NCBI GenBank assembly: GCA_000372785.1
Contig: KB889757.1
Location: 1-64,000, forward strand
Length of the DNA: 64,000 nucleotides
Source of the DNA: a gamma proteobacterium SCGC AB-629-P17
GTDB taxonomy: Bacteria > Pseudomonadota > Gammaproteobacteria > PS1 > Pseudothioglobaceae
Reading direction: 5' to 3'
Below, in pieces: positions 11,376 through 19,701 of the stretch. The notes beneath the pieces are model-generated. The model made no database searches. It was given only the letters and a program-made list of their open reading frames with translations, and was not told where the DNA came from. Made by a program: the position numbers and the translations under genes. How positions within the stretch are numbered: the stretch's first letter is position 1; each line of letters starts with the position of its first letter.

Positions 11376-11520
11376 TAATTTGAATTCAAAGATGAGGAAT
11401 TCATTATGTCTCAACTTCCTAATTTATGCAACCAAGAAATTATTAAAATTATTTTTTTATGTTCCTTCTCACTGTAATATTGCGCTTATTAAATATTAAA
11501 GAAAAACTGCGAAAAAAATA

Positions 11521-12456
11521 ATGCTTTGGAAAAAATATCATTCAGAGTCCTCAAAACATAAGGATTCTGAAATCATTAAATCGAACGCTATACTTATTGC
11601 TTGCATTAGTATTTTTGCGTTAGGATTTCCTGCAGCAGAATTTTTGTTGGATGACTGGGATATTCTGACAATCATAACGGTTAGAAATTTATTTGCATTT
11701 GCCTTATTATTTTTTATTTGGATTGTTTTTGAAGGAGGTAGTACTGTAAAAGACGCTAATTGGATTAAAGGAATCTGGATTGGTGGAATAGGTTTTGGGA
11801 TGGGCTCTTTTTTGTTACTTTATCTGCAATCAGTAACAACACCTGTAATTGCTGCGCTTTCTACTGCTACGATGCCATTGGCAGCAGTTACTTTAGAGGT
11901 CTTCCTTGATGGTCGTAGAATTACTCAATGGTTTTTGATAGGAATTATTTTAGTTTTATTTGGGGGTTTTTTGGCAACAGGGGCAACTCTTGATAATGTT
12001 AGTTTCGGACTTCGTTTTGGGGCATTGCTTATTTTTTTACCTGCAGCAATATTTGCTTGGGGGTCGCGTGCAACAGTAAAAAATCTTCCAGAAATGACCT
12101 CTCTTGGACAAACCACAATAACAACTTTTGGGATGGTAGTCTTTAGTCTTGTTCTATATATTATTTGTAATTTATTTTTTCAATTCATTGGACCATATCC
12201 TGAAATTACAATAAAACATTTTGGGTTATTACTTATCTATGCTTGGCTTGGATTCGCAATATCACAAATTTTTTGGATACGGGGTGTAAGAGGGCTTGGA
12301 ATTGGTATAGCTTCATTTCATTTGAATGCCTTACCATTTTATGTGATGCTTTTCCTTTTTTTGCTGGGTGAGAGTTGGAACTGGCAGCAAACAATTGGAG
12401 CGGTAATAGTAACTACAGGGGTAATTCTCTCGCAAATTAAATTAGTCAATGATTAG
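11521..12456 (+). CDS. EamA/DMT-superfamily transporter
   Basis: 311 aa, about 10 hydrophobic segments, duplicated EamA-like organisation. Confidence 0.85.
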   Translation: MLWKKYHSESSKHKDSEIIKSNAILIACISIFALGFPAAEFLLDDWDILTIITVRNLFAFALLFFIWIVFEGGSTVKDANWIKGIWIGGIGFGMGSFLLLYLQSVTTPVIAALSTATMPLAAVTLEVFLDGRRITQWFLIGIILVLFGGFLATGATLDNVSFGLRFGALLIFLPAAIFAWGSRATVKNLPEMTSLGQTTITTFGMVVFSLVLYIICNLFFQFIGPYPEITIKHFGLLLIYAWLGFAISQIFWIRGVRGLGIGIASFHLNALPFYVMLFLFLLGESWNWQQTIGAVIVTTGVILSQIKLVND

Positions 12457-13780
12457 CCATAAAACTTCAAAAAGTATCGGTGATGAGTTCAAGTCGCTAT
12501 GGCAAGCTACCTCAACTCAGTTAGAAATAGATTCGCTTGAAGATAATTTGGACTGTGATATATTGATTATAGGAGCTGGCTTTACCGGTTTGTCTGCAGC
12601 TCTGCATTTGAGTGAATTGGAGCAGGATGTGGTCGTAGTTGATGCAGTCGAGCCCGGATACGGCGCTTCGGGACGTAACGGTGGCCAGGTTATTCCAGGA
12701 CTCAAGCTCTACCCAGAAGAAGTTAGAAAGCAGCTTGGCGACGAAAAAGGGAATGAGGTCATTAATGCAACCAATCGTTCAGCCGACCTTGTATTTGACT
12801 TGATAAAAAGGTATCAGATAGATTGTAAAGCAAACCGCAACGGTTTTATTCAGCCTGCATTTTCAAATACCAGCTGCGGTGTAATTCGTAGTCGTGTAGA
12901 ACTACTATCCAAACTCGGGGCTCCAGTTGAGTTGTTGGATAAAGAAACAACATCAGAATACCTTGGTACTAATAGTTATTTCATTGCTTTACTTGATAAG
13001 CGTGGTGGTAGTCTGCAGCCTTTGAGTTATGCCCGTGGCTTGGCAAAAGCGGCGATTAGACAAGGTGTTAAAATCTACTCTAATGCTCTAGTCAACAAGA
13101 TTAAACCGTTACAAGATCGTTGGCAGGCCTGCACTCAGAAAGCTAGTATTAATGCCAATCGTATTTTAATTTGTACCAATGGCTACTCTGACCTGAACAG
13201 TAATTCTGGACTTTGGCCTGGTCTCAATCGAAGCATTATTCCCCTACACAGCTTCCAGATTGCGACTCAACCATTGAGTAACAAGCTACGGCAGAGTATT
13301 TTGCCACATGGCCATGTGGCTTCTGACACCAAACGCCTGTTGAACTATTTTCGTCTCGATCACGAGGGAAGACTAATACTTGGTGGAAGTGGCAACATTT
13401 ACGAGGGAAAATCCATTAGAGATTTTTCACATATTGTCAAACGCATACAAAGTTTGTTTCCTCAGATTGCAGAACCACAGTTTGAATTTTATTGGAGTGG
13501 CAAAATCGCGCTGACAATGAGTGGATTACCACACATTCACGAAATGGCGCCAGGAGTATATAGTGGTCTTGGTTATAATGGTCGAGGCGTTGGTATGGCC
13601 ACTTTAATGGGTCAATGGCTTGCTGAACTTGTAACAGATGGTGGTCAAATCCCAGGCATGCTTCCGCTTACAACAATAAAACCGATCAAACTTCAAAGTT
13701 TCAGGAAGCCAGTCATCACAGCGACTTATTTTTGGAAATCATTGCAGGATAGAGTCGAAGGACGGCAAAAACCTATTTGA
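12449..13780 (+). CDS. FAD-dependent amine/amino acid oxidoreductase (DAO family, PuuB-like)
   Basis: 443 aa; DILIIGAGFTGLSAALHL Rossmann motif, GYGASGRNGGQV, GLGYNGRGVGMAT; overlaps the EamA gene end. Confidence 0.85.
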   Translation: MISHKTSKSIGDEFKSLWQATSTQLEIDSLEDNLDCDILIIGAGFTGLSAALHLSELEQDVVVVDAVEPGYGASGRNGGQVIPGLKLYPEEVRKQLGDEKGNEVINATNRSADLVFDLIKRYQIDCKANRNGFIQPAFSNTSCGVIRSRVELLSKLGAPVELLDKETTSEYLGTNSYFIALLDKRGGSLQPLSYARGLAKAAIRQGVKIYSNALVNKIKPLQDRWQACTQKASINANRILICTNGYSDLNSNSGLWPGLNRSIIPLHSFQIATQPLSNKLRQSILPHGHVASDTKRLLNYFRLDHEGRLILGGSGNIYEGKSIRDFSHIVKRIQSLFPQIAEPQFEFYWSGKIALTMSGLPHIHEMAPGVYSGLGYNGRGVGMATLMGQWLAELVTDGGQIPGMLPLTTIKPIKLQSFRKPVITATYFWKSLQDRVEGRQKPI

Positions 13781-13794
13781 GATTATTAAAAGCA

Positions 13795-14991
13795 TTAATC
13801 CAAAGATTGTATTAAACAATCCAAAAATTTACCGCATATTTGCAACTGTTCAAGACTGATATATTCATTAGCTTTATGCGCTTGGTCGATACTACCAGGT
13901 CCGCAGACCAAGGTAGGGATACCAAGACGTTTTTGAAACAACCCACCCTCGGTGCCAAATGCCACCTTCCTATGAGCATCATTATGAAGCAATTGCTTTA
14001 CATAAGTAACAAACTCTATATCTGGACTGGTTAACAAACCTGGATAAGTTGCTAGGGTTTCAAAATCAAAACCTGAATCAGCCGCAATCGAACGCATCTC
14101 GGTTTGTAGATGGTCTCGTGCATGGGATTCTATTTTATCTAATAAATGCTGCGGATCTTCTTCATACAGATGACGGATTTCAAAATCAAACTGACAGAAA
14201 TTGGGCACAATATTAAGCGTTGTTCCGCCTTGTACAACTCCAGTATGAAGTGTCGTATAAGGCACCTCATAGTTTTTATCAAAGGGTCCATTTTTTTCTT
14301 TTTCCAATGCTAATTGTCGAATGTATACAATTAGTTCTGATGCGTAGTCAATCGCATTAACTCCGAAGGGTGATTGTCCAGAATGGCAAGCATGGCCTCT
14401 TACTTGAACACGACGAGCGCACTTGCCTTTGTGTCCAATGACAACTTCCATGCTAGTTGGCTCACCAACGATACAACAACTTGGTTTTATTGGTTGGTGT
14501 TCCATTAGATCTAATAAGCGCTGGACGCCGACACATCCAACTTCTTCGTCGTAAGAAAAAGCCAAATGAATGGGTTTACTGAGATTGTCAGATAAGATAT
14601 CCGGCACGCGGCTTAATACTAAAGCGATAAAACCTTTCATATCAGCACTGCCACGCCCATATAGCTTATCGTTAGATTCAGTCAAACAAAAAGGGTCAGT
14701 ATTCCAGTCTTGACCAGACACCGGTACAACATCGGTATGCCCTGATAGCATAATTCCACCAATATCTGTACGTCCAATGGTTGCATATAAGTTGGATTTT
14801 TTGCCAGTCTTGTCATACACCAAAGTCGATTGAATACCGTAATTTATCAAATAAGATTGAATGAATTCAATTAATTCAAGGTTGGACTTATAGCTGGTGG
14901 TGTCAAACCCAACTAAGGTCCTTAGCAGCTCAATCGCTGTAGCTTCAATTGCTGTGATTGTTTCTTTTTCTGATGCAGTGCTAGACGGCAT
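13795..14991 (-). CDS. Acetylornithine deacetylase-like M20 metallopeptidase (ArgE/DapE family)
   Basis: SGHTDVVPV, LYGRGSADMKGF, SYDEEVGCVG, FGTEGGLFQ; start at MPSSTASEK (14991) preferred over 15015. Confidence 0.85.
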   Translation of the reverse strand: MPSSTASEKETITAIEATAIELLRTLVGFDTTSYKSNLELIEFIQSYLINYGIQSTLVYDKTGKKSNLYATIGRTDIGGIMLSGHTDVVPVSGQDWNTDPFCLTESNDKLYGRGSADMKGFIALVLSRVPDILSDNLSKPIHLAFSYDEEVGCVGVQRLLDLMEHQPIKPSCCIVGEPTSMEVVIGHKGKCARRVQVRGHACHSGQSPFGVNAIDYASELIVYIRQLALEKEKNGPFDKNYEVPYTTLHTGVVQGGTTLNIVPNFCQFDFEIRHLYEEDPQHLLDKIESHARDHLQTEMRSIAADSGFDFETLATYPGLLTSPDIEFVTYVKQLLHNDAHRKVAFGTEGGLFQKRLGIPTLVCGPGSIDQAHKANEYISLEQLQICGKFLDCLIQSLD

Positions 14992-14992
14992 A

Positions 14993-15670
14993 CTAGAGAT
15001 CTCCGGAAACACCATAGCTTGGGGCGCTTCTGGGATCTATGGCACGAGTATTGTAATCCATCATTTGTCCTTCAAAGTCCCGCCATAGCTCTATCAGCTG
15101 ATCAATGGGTTTCTCATCAGCCCAATCCACTCGTAAATCCACTAATGGCCAAGGATGTTCATGTGCAACCTTAATTCCAGCCGAGTGTATAGGACCTTCT
15201 TCACCGCCAGCATCAAGGCCAGCCTGCAGGGCAAGCAATAAGCGCTCTGTCAGATGCAAGTGTGAGTGTTTAGAAAAACTATCAGCCATAGCTTGAGGTA
15301 CTTCAGTACTGATCAACAGATTTCCCGCTGCAATGCAACCATCACTTCTAACCACTGCATTAGTACCGAGAGTTTCTGAGCCAGTAAAGCTAGCACTTCG
15401 ACCTTTAATATCAATTACAGCCAATTGCCGATAATCGATAAATTTTCGTCCCTTAGTAATCATTTGCACTGCTTGCTCGGGACTTGAACCCTTTGCAATT
15501 AAATCTAGCATTTCATTACCCAAACTTGGGTCAGTAATATTTTGAGTGCTTGCCGCTCCAACACCTGCACGAACCCAAGGGCAGCGGCTTGCCACGCAAA
15601 TACTAGACGAAGTGATAGAAACACCAACCATACCTGTTCGTTCACAAAACCCCGCAACAGAAAAAGTCAT
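14993..15670 (-). CDS. DUF1028 (Ntn-hydrolase-like) family protein
   Basis: 225 aa; TFSVAGFCERTGMVGVSITSSSICVASRCPWVRAGVGAASTQNITDPSLG, typical DUF1028 N-terminus. Confidence 0.85.
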   Translation of the reverse strand: MTFSVAGFCERTGMVGVSITSSSICVASRCPWVRAGVGAASTQNITDPSLGNEMLDLIAKGSSPEQAVQMITKGRKFIDYRQLAVIDIKGRSASFTGSETLGTNAVVRSDGCIAAGNLLISTEVPQAMADSFSKHSHLHLTERLLLALQAGLDAGGEEGPIHSAGIKVAHEHPWPLVDLRVDWADEKPIDQLIELWRDFEGQMMDYNTRAIDPRSAPSYGVSGDL

Positions 15671-16125
15671 AAATCACTCTCCTCTTTATCCTCTGGAATC
15701 ATTGCCTCAACATCAATTTCCATCATCATTTCTGGCAATGCTAATCCTTTAACAATTAAACCAGTAGAGCATACGTGAATACCTTTAAGCCAACGACCGA
15801 CTACCTCATATACTTCTTCACGATGAGATCGGTCGGTGATATAGATTGTTACTTTGCAGACATGTTCCAACTTGGAACCCGACTCTTCAAGCAATGTCTT
15901 GACGCAACTCATTGCATTTTCTGCTTGTGCAGCAGCATCCCCAACACCCGTCATATTGCCATCCAAGTCAAAACCTGTTTGCCCTCTTAAAAATACTCGG
16001 TTGCCAGCTCTTACGGCCATACAGAGATCATTATCCATCCCTTTGCCAGGATACATATCTGAGGTGTTAAATTTTCTAATTCGTTGGTGTGTCATAGATT
16101 TTTCCATTATAAGTCTATTTAACAT
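15667..16125 (-). CDS. RidA (YjgF/YER057c/UK114) family protein
   Basis: FLRGQTGFDLDGNMTGVGDAAAQAENAM...VCKVTIYITDRSHREEVYEV; 4-nt ATGA overlap with the DUF1028 start. True start may be the internal Met near 16095. Confidence 0.88.
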   Translation of the reverse strand: MLNRLIMEKSMTHQRIRKFNTSDMYPGKGMDNDLCMAVRAGNRVFLRGQTGFDLDGNMTGVGDAAAQAENAMSCVKTLLEESGSKLEHVCKVTIYITDRSHREEVYEVVGRWLKGIHVCSTGLIVKGLALPEMMMEIDVEAMIPEDKEESDL

Positions 16126-16160
16126 TAAGTATTATCAAGGTTTGATGTGCTTTCAGGCTT

Positions 16161-17414
16161 TCATCGCTTTGAATCATCATATGCCAGATAATTACGTCGA
16201 ATGGATATCTGGTCAGCCAGAAACTTAGCATCGTGCCAGACACCCCAGATGAACGAGGATCCTCTTCGTGACTGCCACGGCAATCCAAGAAAATAAACCC
16301 CGGCTTCAGCTGAAATACCACGCTCATGTTTTGGCTTGCCTTCTTCGTCGAAGGCATCGACCTTTAACCAGCTGTAATCAACATCAAAACCGGTTGCCCA
16401 TAGTATTGAAGTTATTCCAACTTCTGTCAGATTCAACTCAAGAACAGGATTGGTCACACAATCCGGGTTTGGTCCGACTTTTCGGACTTCAGGTTCTTCT
16501 GGAAAGTCAAGACCATTTCTCACCACATAAGCGTCGGCTTCGTCTAGCAGCGACAGGGTATATGCATTCCCTCGCGCAATATTATCTGCAAGATCCATCG
16601 CGAAATACATCAGATTATTTTTAAAGGATTCTGTCCTACCAACAAGCGTTATCCCTTGCCTAGCAAGACGTCGAAAATCAACCGTATGACCACCACGAAC
16701 TCCGCTTACCGCAATGGTAACATGTTCCATACCGGGCTCCATAGTCACAGCGTCCCATTTACCTAGAACCCCTAGCCACCAGACAAAATCACGTCCACGA
16801 TAACTTCGAGGAGGAAGGTCATGCGGGCCGACAGAGAGGTAAACAGATTTACCTGAAAGCAATAGTTCATCTGCGATTTGTGCCCCCGATGACCCTGCTC
16901 CGACTACTAGCACCGCTCCCTCAGGTAATTGGTCTGGATTACGGTAGGTACTGGAATGGATCTGCGTGATTTCTGCATCTGCAGGAACTAGGTCTGGAAT
17001 CACAGGGATTTGAAAAGATCCGGTGGCGGCAACGACACTGTTGGCTTCGATTACACCATCCGAGGTTTCGACACGAAAGCCCGGGCGATTAATATTTCTT
17101 CGCACTTCTCTGACCTCCACGCCACAACGGATGGGAGCATTGATCATATTTGCATAAGCGACTAAATAGTCCGCAATCCGTTCCTTAGAAGGAAATGCAT
17201 CGGGATCGAAATCCGCGAACTCCATTCCTGGTAATCGATCATGCCAGGCCGGACCATTAGCAACCAAAGAATCCCATCTTTCTGAACGCCAGCGTTCAGC
17301 AATTCGTAGTCGCTCAAGAACGAGGTGAGGTACGTTACAGTTGCTCAGGTGCTCACTCATGGCAATACCTGCCTGACCACCACCAACTACTAGTGTATCT
17401 ATTTTTTCAGCCAA
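16161..17414 (-). CDS. CzcO-like flavin-containing monooxygenase/oxidoreductase
   Basis: 417 aa; DTLVVGGGQAGIAMS (FAD) and VLVVGAGSSGAQIADEL (NADPH) GxGxxG/A motifs, LWATGFDVDYSWL. Confidence 0.85.
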   Translation of the reverse strand: MAEKIDTLVVGGGQAGIAMSEHLSNCNVPHLVLERLRIAERWRSERWDSLVANGPAWHDRLPGMEFADFDPDAFPSKERIADYLVAYANMINAPIRCGVEVREVRRNINRPGFRVETSDGVIEANSVVAATGSFQIPVIPDLVPADAEITQIHSSTYRNPDQLPEGAVLVVGAGSSGAQIADELLLSGKSVYLSVGPHDLPPRSYRGRDFVWWLGVLGKWDAVTMEPGMEHVTIAVSGVRGGHTVDFRRLARQGITLVGRTESFKNNLMYFAMDLADNIARGNAYTLSLLDEADAYVVRNGLDFPEEPEVRKVGPNPDCVTNPVLELNLTEVGITSILWATGFDVDYSWLKVDAFDEEGKPKHERGISAEAGVYFLGLPWQSRRGSSFIWGVWHDAKFLADQISIRRNYLAYDDSKR

Positions 17415-17455
17415 AATTAATTGAGTATTTTTTTCATACTAAGATTATATTTCAA

Positions 17456-17478
17456 TTTGAACTTACTAAAAGTTCAAA
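17456..17478. repeat. Perfect inverted repeat, 9-bp arms, 5-nt spacer (TTTGAACTT-ACTAA-AAGTTCAAA)
   Basis: Read directly; lies about 42 nt upstream of the CzcO-like start codon. Confidence 0.5.
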
Positions 17479-17525
17479 GTTCGTTTGATGTGTGAAGGAG
17501 AGTGGCTAATTAATCAAGATTTGCT

Positions 17526-18320
17526 TTATAGATACTGTGCAAGTATTGCACGGTCGACACTGTTGTAGTCTTTATAGGTTTTTATATTAGTGAATGAGTT
17601 TTCCAGTAATTTAGTAATTTCTATTTTTTGATTGTAACCATGCTCAAGGAGTATATATCCCCCAGGATTTAGATTTTGAGGTGCATGTTTAATGATTTCA
17701 CTTATGTCGTCTAAACCGTCTTTTCCTGATATGAGAGCCTCTATTGGCTCATGCTTAAGGTTCTCTAGGTGGGGGTCATTTTCAGCTATGTATGGTGGAT
17801 TACTAATAATTAGATCAAATTTTTTGTTGGGTAATGCCTCAAACCAGTTGCCACAATAAAAGTCAATTTTTCTGGTAGTATTTAGTTTTGCAATTTTTAA
17901 GGCATCATTAGATTTATCGGTTGCGCTTAGTTGCCATGAAGGACATTTATCGGCAAGAGTAATTGCTATGACTCCACTTCCCGTTCCTAAATCCAAAACA
18001 TGGATTTTTTGGTTAGAATTAAACAATTCAACTGCAATATCGATTAAAAGTTCAGTTTCAGGTCTTGGAATCAAGGTAGCGGGAGACACTTTGAAGTCTA
18101 AATGATAAAAACCCTGTGACCCGCTTAAATAAGCAAAAGGCTTTCCTTGCTGTCTTTGCTGGATAAGCTCATCAAGCCTTTTCAGTTCTTTGTTGGTGAG
18201 CTCGTAGTTTGAGTAAGTATAAAGTTGCTCTTTGTTTTGACCAAGCACCAAGATTAATAGCTGAGTGATATCAATCAGATCTTCACTAAGAAAATCATTA
18301 ATCGTTTTTCTCCCAGACAT
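17526..18320 (-). CDS. prmC: Release factor glutamine methyltransferase
   Basis: 264 aa; VLDLGTGSGVIAITLA and the NPPY motif (DLIISNPPYIAEND). Confidence 0.95.
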   Translation of the reverse strand: MSGRKTINDFLSEDLIDITQLLILVLGQNKEQLYTYSNYELTNKELKRLDELIQQRQQGKPFAYLSGSQGFYHLDFKVSPATLIPRPETELLIDIAVELFNSNQKIHVLDLGTGSGVIAITLADKCPSWQLSATDKSNDALKIAKLNTTRKIDFYCGNWFEALPNKKFDLIISNPPYIAENDPHLENLKHEPIEALISGKDGLDDISEIIKHAPQNLNPGGYILLEHGYNQKIEITKLLENSFTNIKTYKDYNSVDRAILAQYL

Positions 18321-18329
18321 GGAGTAACT

Positions 18330-19016
18330 TTAGTTTGTTTGAGGTTCTAGAGTCGCTTTAGAGTTAGCCGCTGTTTGTGGGACTATTTGTCTTGAATCGA
18401 TTAAGTTTTTAAGGGCGACAATCAAACCCAAGCCGATAAAAGCACCTGGCGGCAATAAAGCGATTAATGTTCCTTGGTATTGATCAAAAAAAGTTACTTT
18501 CAAACTAGAGCCCAGATCACCAAAAATCAGATCCGCCTGATCAAATAGTGTTCCACTTCCTAGGATTTCTCTCATCGCTCCTAGCAATACTAGTACTGCT
18601 GAAAAACCAATACCCATCATCAATCCGTCAATAACAGATTTATCCCAGGTGTTCTTTGAAGCGAAAGCTTCAGCACGTGCCAATATTGCACAGTTGGTAA
18701 CGATAAGAGGAACAAAAATACCGAGTATCAAGTACATGTCGTAAAAGAATGACTGCATAATTAGGTCAACTACTGTCACAAAAGAAGCGATCAATAAAAC
18801 AAAGATTGGAATTCTCACTTCTTTTCGGATGTGGTTTCGAAATAATGAGACGCTAAGGTTAGAAGCAACCAACACAAATGTTGTTGCTAAGCCTAAGCTA
18901 ATAGCGTTAGCAACATTATTGGTTACTGCTAGAAGTGGGCACAAGCCCAACAAAGCGACCAATGCTTGATTATTATTCCAAAGACCGTTCTTACTAATTT
19001 TTAAGTATTCTTGCAT
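18330..19016 (-). CDS. rsxE: Electron transport complex subunit RsxE/RnfE
   Basis: 228 aa; [60 protein letters not shown]. Confidence 0.93.
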   Translation of the reverse strand: MQEYLKISKNGLWNNNQALVALLGLCPLLAVTNNVANAISLGLATTFVLVASNLSVSLFRNHIRKEVRIPIFVLLIASFVTVVDLIMQSFFYDMYLILGIFVPLIVTNCAILARAEAFASKNTWDKSVIDGLMMGIGFSAVLVLLGAMREILGSGTLFDQADLIFGDLGSSLKVTFFDQYQGTLIALLPPGAFIGLGLIVALKNLIDSRQIVPQTAANSKATLEPQTN

Positions 19017-19142
19017 AAGGTGGCTATTATATCAACAAGCTGGTTTTGCTAAGCCCTTAAATTATCAGGTGTTAGAGAATCTTTAATTTTTTTGTTATCT
19101 ATGGGATGATTGAGTTATTTCAAGCGTAAAAAATAAAATATT

Positions 19143-19598
19143 ATGTTAAATTTAGTACTATTTGAGCCTGAGATACCGAGCAATACAGGAAGCATAATCC
19201 GACTATCCGCCAATATGGGTATAAACCTACATTTAATTAAACCTTTTGGATTTGAGATGACTGATAAACGTTTAAGGCGAGCAGGGCTTGACTATAAAGA
19301 ATTAGCCAGAGTTTTTGAGTATGATAATTTTGATCATTATATAAGTGAAGTAAAACCAATACGATTATTTGCTGTTAGTTCAAAAGCAAGTCAAAACTAT
19401 ACAAAAGTAAAATATCAAGAAAATGATTCATTTTTATTTGGTCCAGAAACCCGTGGACTATCAAAAGAGATGCTAGACCAATATGACGGTATTACTCTTC
19501 CAATGCAAAAAGGCTCTCGCAGTTTGAATCTATCTAATTGTGTATCTATAGTTGCGTACGAGGCGTGGCGGCAGCTAAATTTTAAGGCAATGTTTTGA
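19143..19598 (+). CDS. trmL: tRNA (cytidine(34)-2'-O)-methyltransferase
   Basis: 151 aa SPOUT protein; VLFEPEIPSNTGSIIRLSANMG, LFGPETRGLSKEML. Confidence 0.95.
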   Translation: MLNLVLFEPEIPSNTGSIIRLSANMGINLHLIKPFGFEMTDKRLRRAGLDYKELARVFEYDNFDHYISEVKPIRLFAVSSKASQNYTKVKYQENDSFLFGPETRGLSKEMLDQYDGITLPMQKGSRSLNLSNCVSIVAYEAWRQLNFKAMF

Positions 19599-19701
19599 CC
19601 ACCTCTTTTTGGTTTGACAGTTTTTATCTAACAAGCCAGATTTTTCTTTTAGGCCATGGGTTAAAATAAATCACTAAAGCGTTAAGGAAACAGGGATCAA
19701 C

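Noticed and set aside
13303-13320. 18-bp perfect palindrome GCCACATGGCCATGTGGC
   Set aside because: Lies inside the FAD oxidoreductase coding sequence (LPHGHVA); about 0.2-0.3 such palindromes are expected by chance in 64 kb, and nothing suggests a site.
15542-16228. Plus-strand ORFs (15542..15778, 15546..15752, 15775..15990, 15854..16228)
   Set aside because: Antisense to the well-supported DUF1028 and RidA genes; no recognisable domains.
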